Positions 1 to 5,385 of a stretch of 5,451 nucleotides of DNA are shown here, piece after piece. The position numbers were made by a program, and so were the translations under genes. Under the pieces are notes generated by a model. It ran no database searches and had not been told where the DNA came from. It saw only the letters and a list, made by a program, of their open reading frames with translations. The DNA is from Pseudomonadota bacterium (GTDB taxonomy: Bacteria; Desulfobacterota; Desulfovibrionia; Desulfovibrionales; Desulfovibrionaceae), in contig JAEZEM010000224.1 of the NCBI GenBank assembly GCA_023417745.1, positions 1 to 5,451 of the forward strand, read 5' to 3'. The stretch's first letter is position 1; the number at the start of each line of letters is the position of its first letter.

Positions 1-1920
1 CCGGGTTTTTGCTTCCAGCCGCCGGGCTATGCCGGCGGCGTCGGCCTTGCGCGCCGCCTTGGGCACGAGTTCCACGGCGATGCGGCCCACATTGGGGCTG
101 GGGTTGACGCCGTCCACGCCAACGAAGATCGCAACCGAAGCCACGGCCGGATCGGCGCCCAGGATTTCCGACAGCCCGGCCTGGGCCTCGCCCATGGCGG
201 CAAACGACGCGGCGGCCGGGGCCTCGAACACCCCGGACAGCCCGCCCGTGTCCTGGACCGGGAAAAAGCCCTTGGGCACGGCGGCGTACATCCAGACCGT
301 GGCCACCACCGTGCCCAGGGCCACCAGCAAGGTCGCGCCCTGATGGCGCAGGACCACGACCAGGGTGCGGTCGTAGAAGGCGGTCATGGCCCCGAAGGCC
401 GCGCCAAAGATCCGGGCGACAAGGCCCCCCCCGGAATGCCCGGAGCGGCCAAGGAGCCGGGCGCACAGCATGGGGGTGAGCGTGAGCGACACCACGGCCG
501 AAAGCAAAATGGCCACGCCAAGGGTCACGGCGAATTCCCGAAACAGCCGGCCCACCACATCGCCCATGAACAGCAGCGGGATGAGGACCGCCACCAGGGA
601 AACGGTCAGCGACAGGATGGTGAAGCCGATCTGGCCCGCGCCGTTAAGAGCCGCCTGCAAGGGCGGCGTGCCGTCTTCCACGTGGCGGGCCACGTTTTCG
701 ATCATGACGATGGCGTCGTCCACCACGAAGCCGGTGGCGATGGTGAGCGCCATGAGCGTCAGGTTATTAAGCCCGTAGCCCAGGAGATACATGACGCCGA
801 AGGTGCCGATAAGCGACAGCGGCACGGCCGTGCCCGGAATAAGCGTGGCCGGCACGTCGTGGAGAAAGAGATAGATGACGCCGACGACCAGGATCACGGC
901 CAGGAGCAGCTCGAGCTGCACGTCGTCGATGGAGGCCCGGATGGTGACGGTGCGGTCGGTCAGGACGGACAGATCGACAGCAGCCGGCAGGGCCGCGCGC
1001 AGCTGGGGCAGGATGGCCTTGACCCGGTCCACCACGGCGATAACGTTGGCCCCGGGCTGGCGCTGGATATTGAGCACGATGGCCGGCTTGCCGTTGACCC
1101 AGGCGGCCTGGCGCACGTCTTCGGGGCCGGTGCGGATGCTCGCCACGTCGGACAGGCGCACCGGCCGGCCGTCGCGGTAGCTGACGATGAGCGGCTTGTA
1201 TTCGTCGGCCGTCAAGAGCTGGTCGTTGGTTTCGAGAATCGACGACTGGCGCGGGCCGTCGAAGCCGCCCTTGGCCTTGTTGACGTTGGCCGCGGCGATG
1301 GCCGCCCGCACGTCCTCCACGGCAATGCCGTAGGCGGCCAGCGCCGTGGGGTTGACCTCGACGCGCACGGCCGGCCGCTGGCCGCCGGCCACGCTGACCA
1401 GGCCCACGCCGGAAAGCTGGGAGATCTTCTGGGCCAGACGGGTGTCGGCCAGGTCCTGCACCGCCGTCAGCTCCATGGCGTCGGAAGTCAGCGCCAGGGA
1501 TAAAATGGGGGCGTCGGCCGGGTTGACCTTGCTGTAGACCGGAGGCGTGGGCAGATCATCGGGCAGCAGGCTGGTGGCCGTGTTGATGGCCGCCTGGACC
1601 TCCTGCTCGGCCACGTCGAGGCTGAGGCTCAGCGCGAATTGCAGGGTGACGACCGAGGCTCCGGGCGAACTGGTGGACGTCATTTCGGTCAGGCCCGGCA
1701 TCTGGCCGAACTGGCGCTCCAGCGGGGCGGTTACGGCCGAAGCCATGACGTCGGGGCTGCCCCCGGGGTAGAAGGTGCGCACCTGGATGGTGGGATAGTC
1801 CACCTGGGGCAGGGCCGAGACCGGGAGCTGGAAATAGGCGGTCATGCCGGCCAGCACCACCGCGACCATGATGAGCGTGGTGGCCACCGGCCGCAGGATG
1901 AAAGGACGCGACAGGTTCAT
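1..1920 (-). CDS. mdtB: RND (HAE1) multidrug efflux pump inner-membrane subunit, MdtB-like; 3' end outside the window
   Basis: Proton-driven inner-membrane transporter subunit of a tripartite efflux system that expels drugs through an adaptor and an outer-membrane channel. The frame is open from ATG at 1920 to base 1, giving 640 codons; RND pumps are usually 1020-1050 residues, so the last ~40% is missing. Visible in the translation: first membrane helix at about residues 11-29 followed by LPVSALPQVDYPTI, typical of the family; a periplasmic porter domain (about 30-330); a block of helices from about 335 to 490 containing GFVVDDAIV, where D401-D402 correspond to the proton-relay Asp pair of helix 4 (D407/D408 in AcrB); FMGDVVGRLFREF at about 451-463; SLTLTPMLCARLL after it; and PKGFFPVQD at 549-557 opening the second periplasmic loop. 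From memory these segments match E. coli MdtB better than MdtC or AcrB. The start codon lies in an ATGA overlap with the adaptor gene, suggesting translational coupling. The distal relay residues (Lys and Thr of helices 10 and 11) cannot be checked. A second pump gene (mdtC) and an outer-membrane factor may follow outside the window. Substrate is unknown. Confidence 0.95.
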   Translation of the reverse strand, partial: MNLSRPFILRPVATTLIMVAVVLAGMTAYFQLPVSALPQVDYPTIQVRTFYPGGSPDVMASAVTAPLERQFGQMPGLTEMTSTSSPGASVVTLQFALSLSLDVAEQEVQAAINTATSLLPDDLPTPPVYSKVNPADAPILSLALTSDAMELTAVQDLADTRLAQKISQLSGVGLVSVAGGQRPAVRVEVNPTALAAYGIAVEDVRAAIAAANVNKAKGGFDGPRQSSILETNDQLLTADEYKPLIVSYRDGRPVRLSDVASIRTGPEDVRQAAWVNGKPAIVLNIQRQPGANVIAVVDRVKAILPQLRAALPAAVDLSVLTDRTVTIRASIDDVQLELLLAVILVVGVIYLFLHDVPATLIPGTAVPLSLIGTFGVMYLLGYGLNNLTLMALTIATGFVVDDAIVMIENVARHVEDGTPPLQAALNGAGQIGFTILSLTVSLVAVLIPLLFMGDVVGRLFREFAVTLGVAILLSAVVSLTLTPMLCARLLGRSGHSGGGLVARIFGAAFGAMTAFYDRTLVVVLRHQGATLLVALGTVVATVWMYAAVPKGFFPVQDTGGLSGVFEAPAAASFAAMGEAQAGLSEILGADPAVASVAIFVGVDGVNPSPNVGRIAVELVPKAARKADAAGIARRLEAKTR

Positions 1921-3113
1921 GGTTTGGCCGGGTTTCCCGCGCCCTGGTTGCGGGCCTCGACCTTGGACCCGTCGCGCAGCCGGTCGGCCCCCTCGACCAC
2001 GACCACGTCGCCGGCTTTGAGACCCGACTCGACGACCACGTCCTGGCCCACGGCCAACCCCACGGTCACCGGCCGCGAGGCGGCCAGGCCCGAGGCGTCG
2101 ACCACGTAGACCCTGGCGCCCTTGGGACCGCGCTGCACCGCCGCCGCCGGCACGAGGATCACGCCGTCGCGATTTTCCAGCAACAGCTCGGCGTTGACGA
2201 ACTGGTTGGGGAAAAGCGCCTCGTCGGCGTTGTCGAAGATCGCCCGCAGCTTGACCGTGCCGGTGGCCGTGTCGATCTGGTTGTCTATGGTGGCCAGCGT
2301 TCCCTTGGCCAGGGGCTTGGTCATGGTCCGGTCATAGGCCGCGACCGGCAGCTTTTCGCCGGCCCGCAGCCGCGTGGTCACCTGGGGCAGCTGGTCCTCG
2401 GGCAGCGTGAAGAGCACGCTGATGGGCGACACCTGGGTGATGACGCAAAGGCCGGTGGAATCGGCCGCCTTGATCATGTTGCCGGGATCGACCTTGCGCA
2501 GCCCCACCCGGCCGGTCACCGGCGCGGTGATGCGGCTGTATTCGATTTGCAGCTTGGCGTTGTCGATAAGCGCCTTGTCCGTGCGGATGGCCGCCTCGTA
2601 TTGGCGCACCAGCGAGGCTTGCGTGTCGCGGGTCTGGCCGGCCACCATGTCTTTTTTCGAAAGGTTGTCGTAGCGCGTGAGGTCGGCCTTGGCGTTTTCC
2701 AGCAGCGCCATGTCCTTGGCCAGCTGGCCCTGGTACTGGTCGAGCTGGGCGACAAAGGAGCGCGGATCGATGCGGGCGATAAGCTGGCCTTCCTTGACGA
2801 GCTGGCCTTCCTCGAAAAGCACCTCCACCAGTTCGCCGTCCACCCGGCTTTTGACCGTCACCGTACGCAGCGGCGTCACCGTGCCGATGCCGGCGAGCGT
2901 CACCGCCGCCGTGCCGACCCGGGCCGGCGCGGTGGTCACCGAGACGACTTGCGGCCCCATGCCGCCAGGTCCGCCCGGCGGCGGCCCGCCCGGCTGGGCC
3001 ATGCAAACGCCGTATTCTCGCCAGCCAAAGCCGATGCCCACCGCCACGGCCAGCCCGAGCGCCAGCCAGCGCAGCGTTTTCAAGGGCCGTTTTCCATTGT
3101 GCTTCGTCGTCAT
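1917..3113 (-). CDS. mdtA: Efflux RND transporter periplasmic adaptor (membrane fusion protein), MdtA-like
   Basis: Adaptor that links the inner-membrane pump to an outer-membrane channel. It has 398 residues, near the usual 400-415 for MdtA. Order of parts: N-terminal hydrophobic anchor (about 11-31) without a lipobox; a Pro/Gly-rich linker (about 40-55, PGGPPPGGPGG); first lipoyl half with VDGELVEVLFEEGQLV (from residue 91); an alpha-helical hairpin (about 118-190); second lipoyl half with ITAPVTGRVGL (from 195); beta-barrel domain (about 227-310) with TIDNQIDTATGTVK and LFPNQFVNA; and a C-terminal membrane-proximal domain to 398. These motifs are recalled as close to E. coli MdtA. The frame continues upstream to ATG codons at 3176 and 3245, but I chose 3113. 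That start gives a normal basic-plus-hydrophobic N terminus and has AGGGA about 10 nt upstream. The likely promoter -10 box at 3217-3222 would lie inside a longer gene. The stop TGA (1919-1917) overlaps the pump ATG. Cys37, just after the anchor, is not in a lipidation motif. Confidence 0.94.
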   Translation of the reverse strand: MTTKHNGKRPLKTLRWLALGLAVAVGIGFGWREYGVCMAQPGGPPPGGPGGMGPQVVSVTTAPARVGTAAVTLAGIGTVTPLRTVTVKSRVDGELVEVLFEEGQLVKEGQLIARIDPRSFVAQLDQYQGQLAKDMALLENAKADLTRYDNLSKKDMVAGQTRDTQASLVRQYEAAIRTDKALIDNAKLQIEYSRITAPVTGRVGLRKVDPGNMIKAADSTGLCVITQVSPISVLFTLPEDQLPQVTTRLRAGEKLPVAAYDRTMTKPLAKGTLATIDNQIDTATGTVKLRAIFDNADEALFPNQFVNAELLLENRDGVILVPAAAVQRGPKGARVYVVDASGLAASRPVTVGLAVGQDVVVESGLKAGDVVVVEGADRLRDGSKVEARNQGAGNPAKP

Positions 3114-3216
3114 CGCGGAGAATCCCTGTCCTTGCGTGCTTGCCCGCAGCCAAACCGGCCGTCCCTGGCGTTGCATCGGCACGTCGCGGCCGAAGCCCGA
3201 AAAGTTACATCCGGAA

Positions 3217-3245
3217 AGTATATCGGTCAGACCAAAGAAGGCCAA
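3217..3245 (-). promoter_or_regulatory. Candidate sigma70-type promoter of the efflux operon
   Basis: On the minus strand a TTGGCC box (3245-3240; 4 of 6 to TTGACA) is followed after exactly 17 nt by TATACT (3222-3217; 5 of 6 to TATAAT). Transcription would start near 3210, leaving a leader of about 97 nt before the adaptor ATG. This is the best -35/-10 pair I see upstream of the operon. It is a pattern match only. Confidence 0.5.
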
Positions 3246-3250
3246 CCTTC
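3225..3250. promoter_or_regulatory. Two short inverted repeats overlapping the efflux promoter (possible operators)
   Basis: GGTC-A-GACC (3225-3233) lies entirely within the 17-nt spacer between the -10 and -35 boxes. GAAGG-CCAA-CCTTC (3237-3250) overlays the -35 box. Palindromes placed like this are typical landing sites for dimeric repressors or activators of efflux operons (TetR, MarR or MerR types). The arms are only 4 and 5 bp, so chance is possible, and no regulator gene is visible in the window. Confidence 0.3.
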
Positions 3251-3323
3251 CTTTTTGTCAGAAATCGCTGGCCGCCCCGCCTGGGCCTCTCCCGAACCGG
3301 CAAGCGACGGCATGGTCGCCGGC

Positions 3324-3351
3324 GCGGCCCGGCCGGTTTCGCCCGGGCCGC
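3324..3351. repeat. Isolated 9-bp inverted repeat (hairpin)
   Basis: GCGGCCCGG (3324-3332) and CCGGGCCGC (3343-3351) are perfect complements around a 10-nt loop. There is no T-run on either side in either orientation, so it is not a canonical terminator. Its role is unknown. Confidence 0.5.
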
Positions 3352-3455
3352 CTGAAGCGACAAAAACGCGTCTTGCCCCGACATTATTGCCGCAGCTCCG
3401 ACAGTTTTATACGTCCCCCAGGCCGTCATCCCCCGCTGTCGGACGCGATTTCCCC

Positions 3456-3501
3456 AAAAAAAGCGGCCGGAACGCCCCCGCTCTCGGGCAGTTCCGGCCG
3501 C
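3456..3501 (-). terminator. Rho-independent terminator of the small Cys-containing gene
   Basis: Perfect 11-bp arms GCGGCCGGAAC (3463-3473) and GTTCCGGCCGC (3491-3501) are continued inward by GCCC/GGGC pairs with one bulged base. Read on the minus strand the stem is followed immediately by seven T residues (complement of the A-run 3456-3462). It lies about 50 nt after the TAG of the 67-residue gene. It should stop transcription before the efflux operon. Confidence 0.88.
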
Positions 3502-3515
3502 ATGTCGGCTGGTTG

Positions 3516-3547
3516 GCCGCGCCCATCCGGCGCGGCGGTCCTTTTTT
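3516..3547. terminator. Second hairpin next to a T-run, possible plus-strand or auxiliary terminator
   Basis: GCCGCGCC (3516-3523) pairs with GGCGCGGC (3529-3536) around CATCC. On the plus strand six T residues (3542-3547) follow, but five bases (GGTCC) separate them from the stem. On the minus strand the hairpin falls between the stop codon of the small gene and the main terminator. It could stop antisense transcription entering the small gene's 3' end or protect that transcript's end. No plus-strand gene is known upstream. Confidence 0.4.
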
Positions 3548-3549
3548 CG

Positions 3550-3753
3550 CTACACCCCGCCGCACAGGCGGGCGAAGCTCATGCACTCGAAACGATTGCT
3601 GAAAGGGCACGGTTCCTTGGAAAACCACTTGCGCTTGGGACACCAGTAGGCGTTTTTAAAGGGCTCGTTGCACCCGGAGGGCGTCGTGGCCTTGCGGGTG
3701 TACGAGCCGAACCGCATCTTGCCGTCGCTATGGTTGACGTTCCATACGGCCAT
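3550..3753 (-). CDS. Small cysteine-containing hypothetical protein (67 aa)
   Basis: I do not recognise a family. The 67-residue product begins MAVWNVNHSDGKMRFGSY and has five cysteines at 28, 38, 49, 57 and 64, spaced 10, 11, 8 and 7 apart. Lys/Arg and aromatic residues (WCPKRKWF) lie among them. There is no signal peptide or membrane segment, so it is probably cytoplasmic. The Cys spacing could bind a metal or form disulfides, but no CxxC pair is present. Start 3753 was chosen because GGAGGTG lies 6 nt upstream; the frame extends to 3846 but its earlier ATGs lack such a site. A perfect terminator follows the TAG, and a sigma54-like promoter lies immediately upstream, so it seems to be a single-gene transcription unit. 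This well-formed signal set is the main argument that the gene is real. Confidence 0.7.
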   Translation of the reverse strand: MAVWNVNHSDGKMRFGSYTRKATTPSGCNEPFKNAYWCPKRKWFSKEPCPFSNRFECMSFARLCGGV

Positions 3754-3759
3754 GGTCGA

Positions 3760-3766
3760 CACCTCC
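3760..3766 (-). promoter_or_regulatory. Ribosome binding site deciding the start of the 67-residue protein
   Basis: GGAGGTG on the minus strand is nearly ideal against the 3' end of 16S rRNA and lies 6 nt before ATG 3753. The in-frame upstream ATG codons at 3786 and 3846 have no comparable site. Confidence 0.75.
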
Positions 3767-3781
3767 GTTTGTATCCCCTCT

Positions 3782-3798
3782 TGCATAGGACGGGCCAA
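3782..3798 (-). promoter_or_regulatory. Candidate sigma54 (-24/-12) promoter of the 67-residue gene
   Basis: The minus strand reads TTGGCCCG, TCCT, then ATGCA. Against the RpoN consensus TTGGCACG-N4-TTGCA it has two mismatches. The invariant GG (3796-3795) and GC (3784-3783) are exactly 10 nt apart, as required. The predicted start near 3771 gives a leader of about 18 nt that contains the Shine-Dalgarno. No enhancer-binding-protein site was identified. Confidence 0.5.
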
Positions 3799-3870
3799 GG
3801 CAAAATCGACCAACTCGTTATACTGCCAACCGTTTCTCCTCCCCACCCGCGCCGCTCCCCGCCCGCTGTG

Positions 3871-3935
3871 CCGCCCGACGCGCCGCCCTCGACTGTCCCC
3901 TGACCCGCCCGACGCGCCGGCCTCGAACGCCCCTG
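3871..3935. repeat. Imperfect tandem duplication, two ~32-bp units
   Basis: CCGCCCGACGCGCCG occurs at 3871-3885 and again at 3905-3919, followed in both by one variable base and CCTCGA, then a diverged tail ending CCCCTG. The unit period is 34 bases. It lies between the divergent small gene and the rdgC-like gene, in C-rich DNA with no coding signal. It may be a replication slippage product or a pair of protein-binding sites. Confidence 0.6.
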
Positions 3936-4018
3936 CCCCGCCCCTGGCGCGACGCCGCGAATTGATCTATGAGCTTGCCGGAACCCATCGCCAGGACGCG
4001 CCGGCCAAGCGGCGCGAA

Positions 4019-4030
4019 AAGGAGGACGCC
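4019..4030 (+). promoter_or_regulatory. Ribosome binding site for the TTG start of the rdgC-like gene
   Basis: AAGGAGG (4019-4025) sits 5 nt before TTG at 4031. It is the only strong site near the beginning of the RdgC-like domain and there is no ATG or GTG nearby with one. This fixes the start codon as TTG. Confidence 0.8.
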
Positions 4031-4648
4031 TTGGGACTTTTAGCCGCCAGCGGCGGATTCACCCGCTACCGCATCGTGGGCGAAGTGAACAAGCAGGCCC
4101 TGCGCGAAGCGCCGGATCGGCTCAAGAAATACGCCTTCGTGGACATCGACAACACCGCCGACGAACGCTCCTTCGGCTGGACCTCCTTCGAGGACTACCT
4201 CGACACCGAATGGCGCGGCTCGCCGCCGGAGAAAGGCCATTACATGGCCTTTGCCCTGCGCCTGGACACCCGGCGCATCTCCCCGGCCGTGTTCAAAAAA
4301 CACCTGCGCCTGGCCATCGACCACGAAAAGGAACAGATGAAGGACGAAGGCAAGGTCTTCGTCTCCAAGGACCGCAAAAAGGAAATCGCCGAGCGCGTCA
4401 AACTTTCGCTTATGTCCCGCGCCCTGCCCATCCCCGCCGTCTTTGAAATCATCTGGAACACCATCGACCAGGTCATCTGGCTGTGCACCACCAACGGCAA
4501 GATCCAGGAACTCTTCGAAGACAACTTCACCGCCACCTTCGAAATGCACCTGGAACCCCAGACCCCGGCCTACCTGGCCGAACGCATCGTCGGCGTCGAA
4601 AAAGGCCTGGCCATCGAACACCTCGAACCCAGCCAGTTCGGCGGTTAA
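4031..4648 (+). CDS. rdgC: Short RdgC-like (recombination-associated) protein
   Basis: RdgC is a DNA-binding protein that forms a ring dimer around duplex DNA and modulates RecA in E. coli. This product has 205 residues against about 303 for E. coli RdgC. Recognisable stretches: start (M)GLLAASGGFTRYRI, as in short deltaproteobacterial RdgC proteins; AFVDIDNTADERSFGW (35-50), matching the place of the AFTPCG...MGWVPP region; MAFALRLDTRRISPAVFKKH (72-91), the 'vicarious' segment before a basic helix; SKDRKKEIAERVKLSLMSRALP (112-133), resembling the KDEVLHSLLPRAF helix; and VIWLCTTNGKIQELFEDNF (148-166), resembling the MVDCASAKKAEDTL strand-helix. The C-terminal third of classical RdgC is absent. 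The frame is open for 121 codons further upstream, but that part is antisense to the small gene and C-rich, so TTG 4031 is preferred. The next gene lies 138 bases downstream on the same strand. I see no convincing promoter; TATACT at 3819-3824 lacks a -35 partner. The family call relies on recalled sequences. Confidence 0.8.
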   Translation: MGLLAASGGFTRYRIVGEVNKQALREAPDRLKKYAFVDIDNTADERSFGWTSFEDYLDTEWRGSPPEKGHYMAFALRLDTRRISPAVFKKHLRLAIDHEKEQMKDEGKVFVSKDRKKEIAERVKLSLMSRALPIPAVFEIIWNTIDQVIWLCTTNGKIQELFEDNFTATFEMHLEPQTPAYLAERIVGVEKGLAIEHLEPSQFGG

Positions 4649-4760
4649 AGGAGAGGCTCCGCCTCTCCTGACCTCTCCGCCAGGGGCGCGGCCCCTGGAC
4701 CCCGCCGGGGGGATGATCCCCCCGGTCCCCCCGCAAGGGGCTTTGCCCGGGGCCGCAAAG
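4649..4760. repeat. GC-rich multi-hairpin intergenic repeat, copy 1
   Basis: Consecutive perfect hairpins fill the gap between the two rdgC-related genes: AGGAGAGGC-TCC-GCCTCTCCT (4649-4669); CCAGGGGC-GCG-GCCCCTGG (4680-4698); CCGGGGGG-ATGAT-CCCCCCGG (4705-4725); and a CCCC-CGCAA-GGGG type stem (about 4727-4740) that flows into GGGGCTTTGCCC. No T-run follows, so this is not an ordinary terminator. The element begins at the base after the stop codon. The 3' part shares its layout with the repeat at 5330-5385. Such elements are known as REP-like or palindromic intergenic repeats; they may bind nucleoid proteins or stabilise or attenuate mRNA. Confidence 0.8.
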
Positions 4761-4786
4761 ACGAACCGTACCGGAATGGAGCAAAT

Positions 4787-5314
4787 ATGGACTCGATGAT
4801 GGCCGAAGCCAAAAACCCGGTGCTCGGACAGGACTTCCTGACCTGGCTCTGGTTTAAAAGCGAAAAAAGCGGCTGGCTCTTCAAGCTGCCCGACGACTCC
4901 GAAGTCAACGTCTATCTGGAACAGAAAATTTCCGTGCGCGGCGGCGTGGGCGAAGAAGCCGAAACCGCCACCGTCTCCGGCCCCCACGCCCAGTTCGCCG
5001 AAGCCCGCCTGGGCGTCAAAAGCGGCAAACGCGTGGACCGGGCGCTTATCCGCTTCGAACAGGACGGCGAAACCTGGACCGTGACCGTCAAGGCCGACGA
5101 CTTCACCCTAAACGCCCTGCGGCCGCCCAAGATCGACACCCGCAGCGAGGAAGGCGAAGATCCCGACGCCAAGGTGCTCGAAAAAATGTTCCTCATCGAA
5201 AAATGCACCAGCTTCTTCGACGCGCTCTACGCCCAGTTCCTGGCCATCCGCTTAAGCCCCGGCTGGCCCGGCGAACTCTCCGACTTCGCCGAATGGCTGC
5301 GCGAAGGGGTGTAA
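4787..5314 (+). CDS. Conserved protein following rdgC, probably the C-terminal half of a split RdgC
   Basis: The product has 175 residues and is acidic, without signal peptide or membrane helix. Start ATG 4787 has GGAG (4778-4781) 5 nt upstream. Visible: NPVLGQDFLTWLWFKSEKSG (10-29) near the N terminus; a beta-rich middle (about 31-112) with SGKRVDRALIRFEQDGETWTV; an acidic linker (119-128, RSEEGEDPDA); and a C-terminal helical part (129-175). The order resembles the E. coli RdgC segment after residue ~170: NPIELTLTEWVRSG, then FQLLDEAELKSLLEDGG, then GKVVTKLALDWQQRIQF, then an acidic stretch, and a final helix. These are recalled and compared by eye, so homology is inference. The role would be to complete the clamp made with the upstream 205-residue protein, probably in DNA binding near recombination intermediates. 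Alternative: an unrelated protein of unknown function co-transcribed with rdgC. Confidence 0.72.
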   Translation: MDSMMAEAKNPVLGQDFLTWLWFKSEKSGWLFKLPDDSEVNVYLEQKISVRGGVGEEAETATVSGPHAQFAEARLGVKSGKRVDRALIRFEQDGETWTVTVKADDFTLNALRPPKIDTRSEEGEDPDAKVLEKMFLIEKCTSFFDALYAQFLAIRLSPGWPGELSDFAEWLREGV

Positions 5315-5329
5315 TTTTTTGAGAAGAGG

Positions 5330-5385
5330 CCTCCGGCGGCCGGGGGGGTAACCCCCCCGGACCCCCTGATTGGGGGGCGTTTTTT
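5330..5385. repeat. GC-rich palindromic intergenic repeat, copy 2
   Basis: GGCCTCCGGCGGCC (5330-5343) leads into CCGGGGGGG-TAA-CCCCCCCGG (5340-5360), then one base, then CCCCC-TGATT-GGGGG (5362-5376). Copy 1 has CCGGGGGG-ATGAT-CCCCCCGG, one base, CCCCC-CGCAA-GGGG in the same orientation. Stems are conserved while both loops differ, indicating members of one repeat family under structural constraint. The position directly after the second rdgC-related gene mirrors copy 1 after the first. Confidence 0.75.
5362..5385 (+). terminator. Probable intrinsic terminator of the rdgC unit
   Basis: CCCCC (5362-5366) pairs with GGGGG (5372-5376) around TGATT, and TTTTTT (5380-5385) follows after GCG. It lies about 50 nt after the TAA at 5312-5314 and forms the last hairpin of repeat copy 2. 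Together with the stem at 5340-5360 it should end the rdgC transcript. Confidence 0.6.

Larger units (their letters stand above)
3114..3549. other. Non-coding interval between the efflux operon and the small Cys gene
   Basis: I find no convincing gene in this 436-base stretch; the open frames crossing it lack ribosome binding sites and run antisense or out of phase with the mapped genes. From left to right it holds the adaptor leader, the promoter with its inverted repeats, an isolated GC hairpin (3324-3351), an intrinsic terminator (3456-3501) and another hairpin (3516-3536). Both flanking genes are on the minus strand, so the terminator separates the small gene's transcript from the efflux operon. 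Confidence 0.7.

Noticed and set aside
343..1503. Long plus-strand open frame of 386 codons opposite the pump gene
   Set aside because: It is antisense to a clearly recognisable RND gene. The composition (rich in His, Gly, Arg, Asp, Gln) is typical of a shadow frame in high-GC DNA and there are no family motifs.
3114..3245. Longer adaptor protein starting at ATG 3245 or 3176
   Set aside because: Those starts lack a ribosome binding site, would put the hydrophobic anchor more than 50 residues in (for 3245), and conflict with the candidate promoter at 3217-3245.
3237..3256. GAAGG-CCAA-CCTTC followed by T-run as a plus-strand terminator
   Set aside because: The stem has only five pairs, no plus-strand gene lies upstream, and the position over the -35 box makes an operator or chance more likely.
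3819..3824. TATACT as a -10 box for the rdgC-like gene
   Set aside because: The hexamer is good, but 16-18 nt upstream there is only CAAGGC-like sequence, no extended -10 motif, and the leader would be more than 200 nt. It is left unassigned.
2547..3903. Plus-strand open frames (351 and 408 codons) running over the adaptor gene and the intergenic region
   Set aside because: They are antisense to the MdtA-like gene and cross its promoter and a terminator. They show low-complexity Pro/Ser/Arg composition and no ribosome binding site.
3668..4030. N-terminal extension of the rdgC-like frame from ATG 3668
   Set aside because: The extra 121 codons are antisense to the small Cys gene, C-rich and Pro/Arg-biased, and have no Shine-Dalgarno. 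TTG 4031 has AAGGAGG at the right distance and matches the usual N terminus of the family.
4040..4987. Minus-strand open frame of 315 codons over the rdgC-like gene
   Set aside because: It is a shadow of the plus-strand coding frames and runs through the hairpin repeat. Its Gly/Phe/Ala-biased composition matches no known protein.
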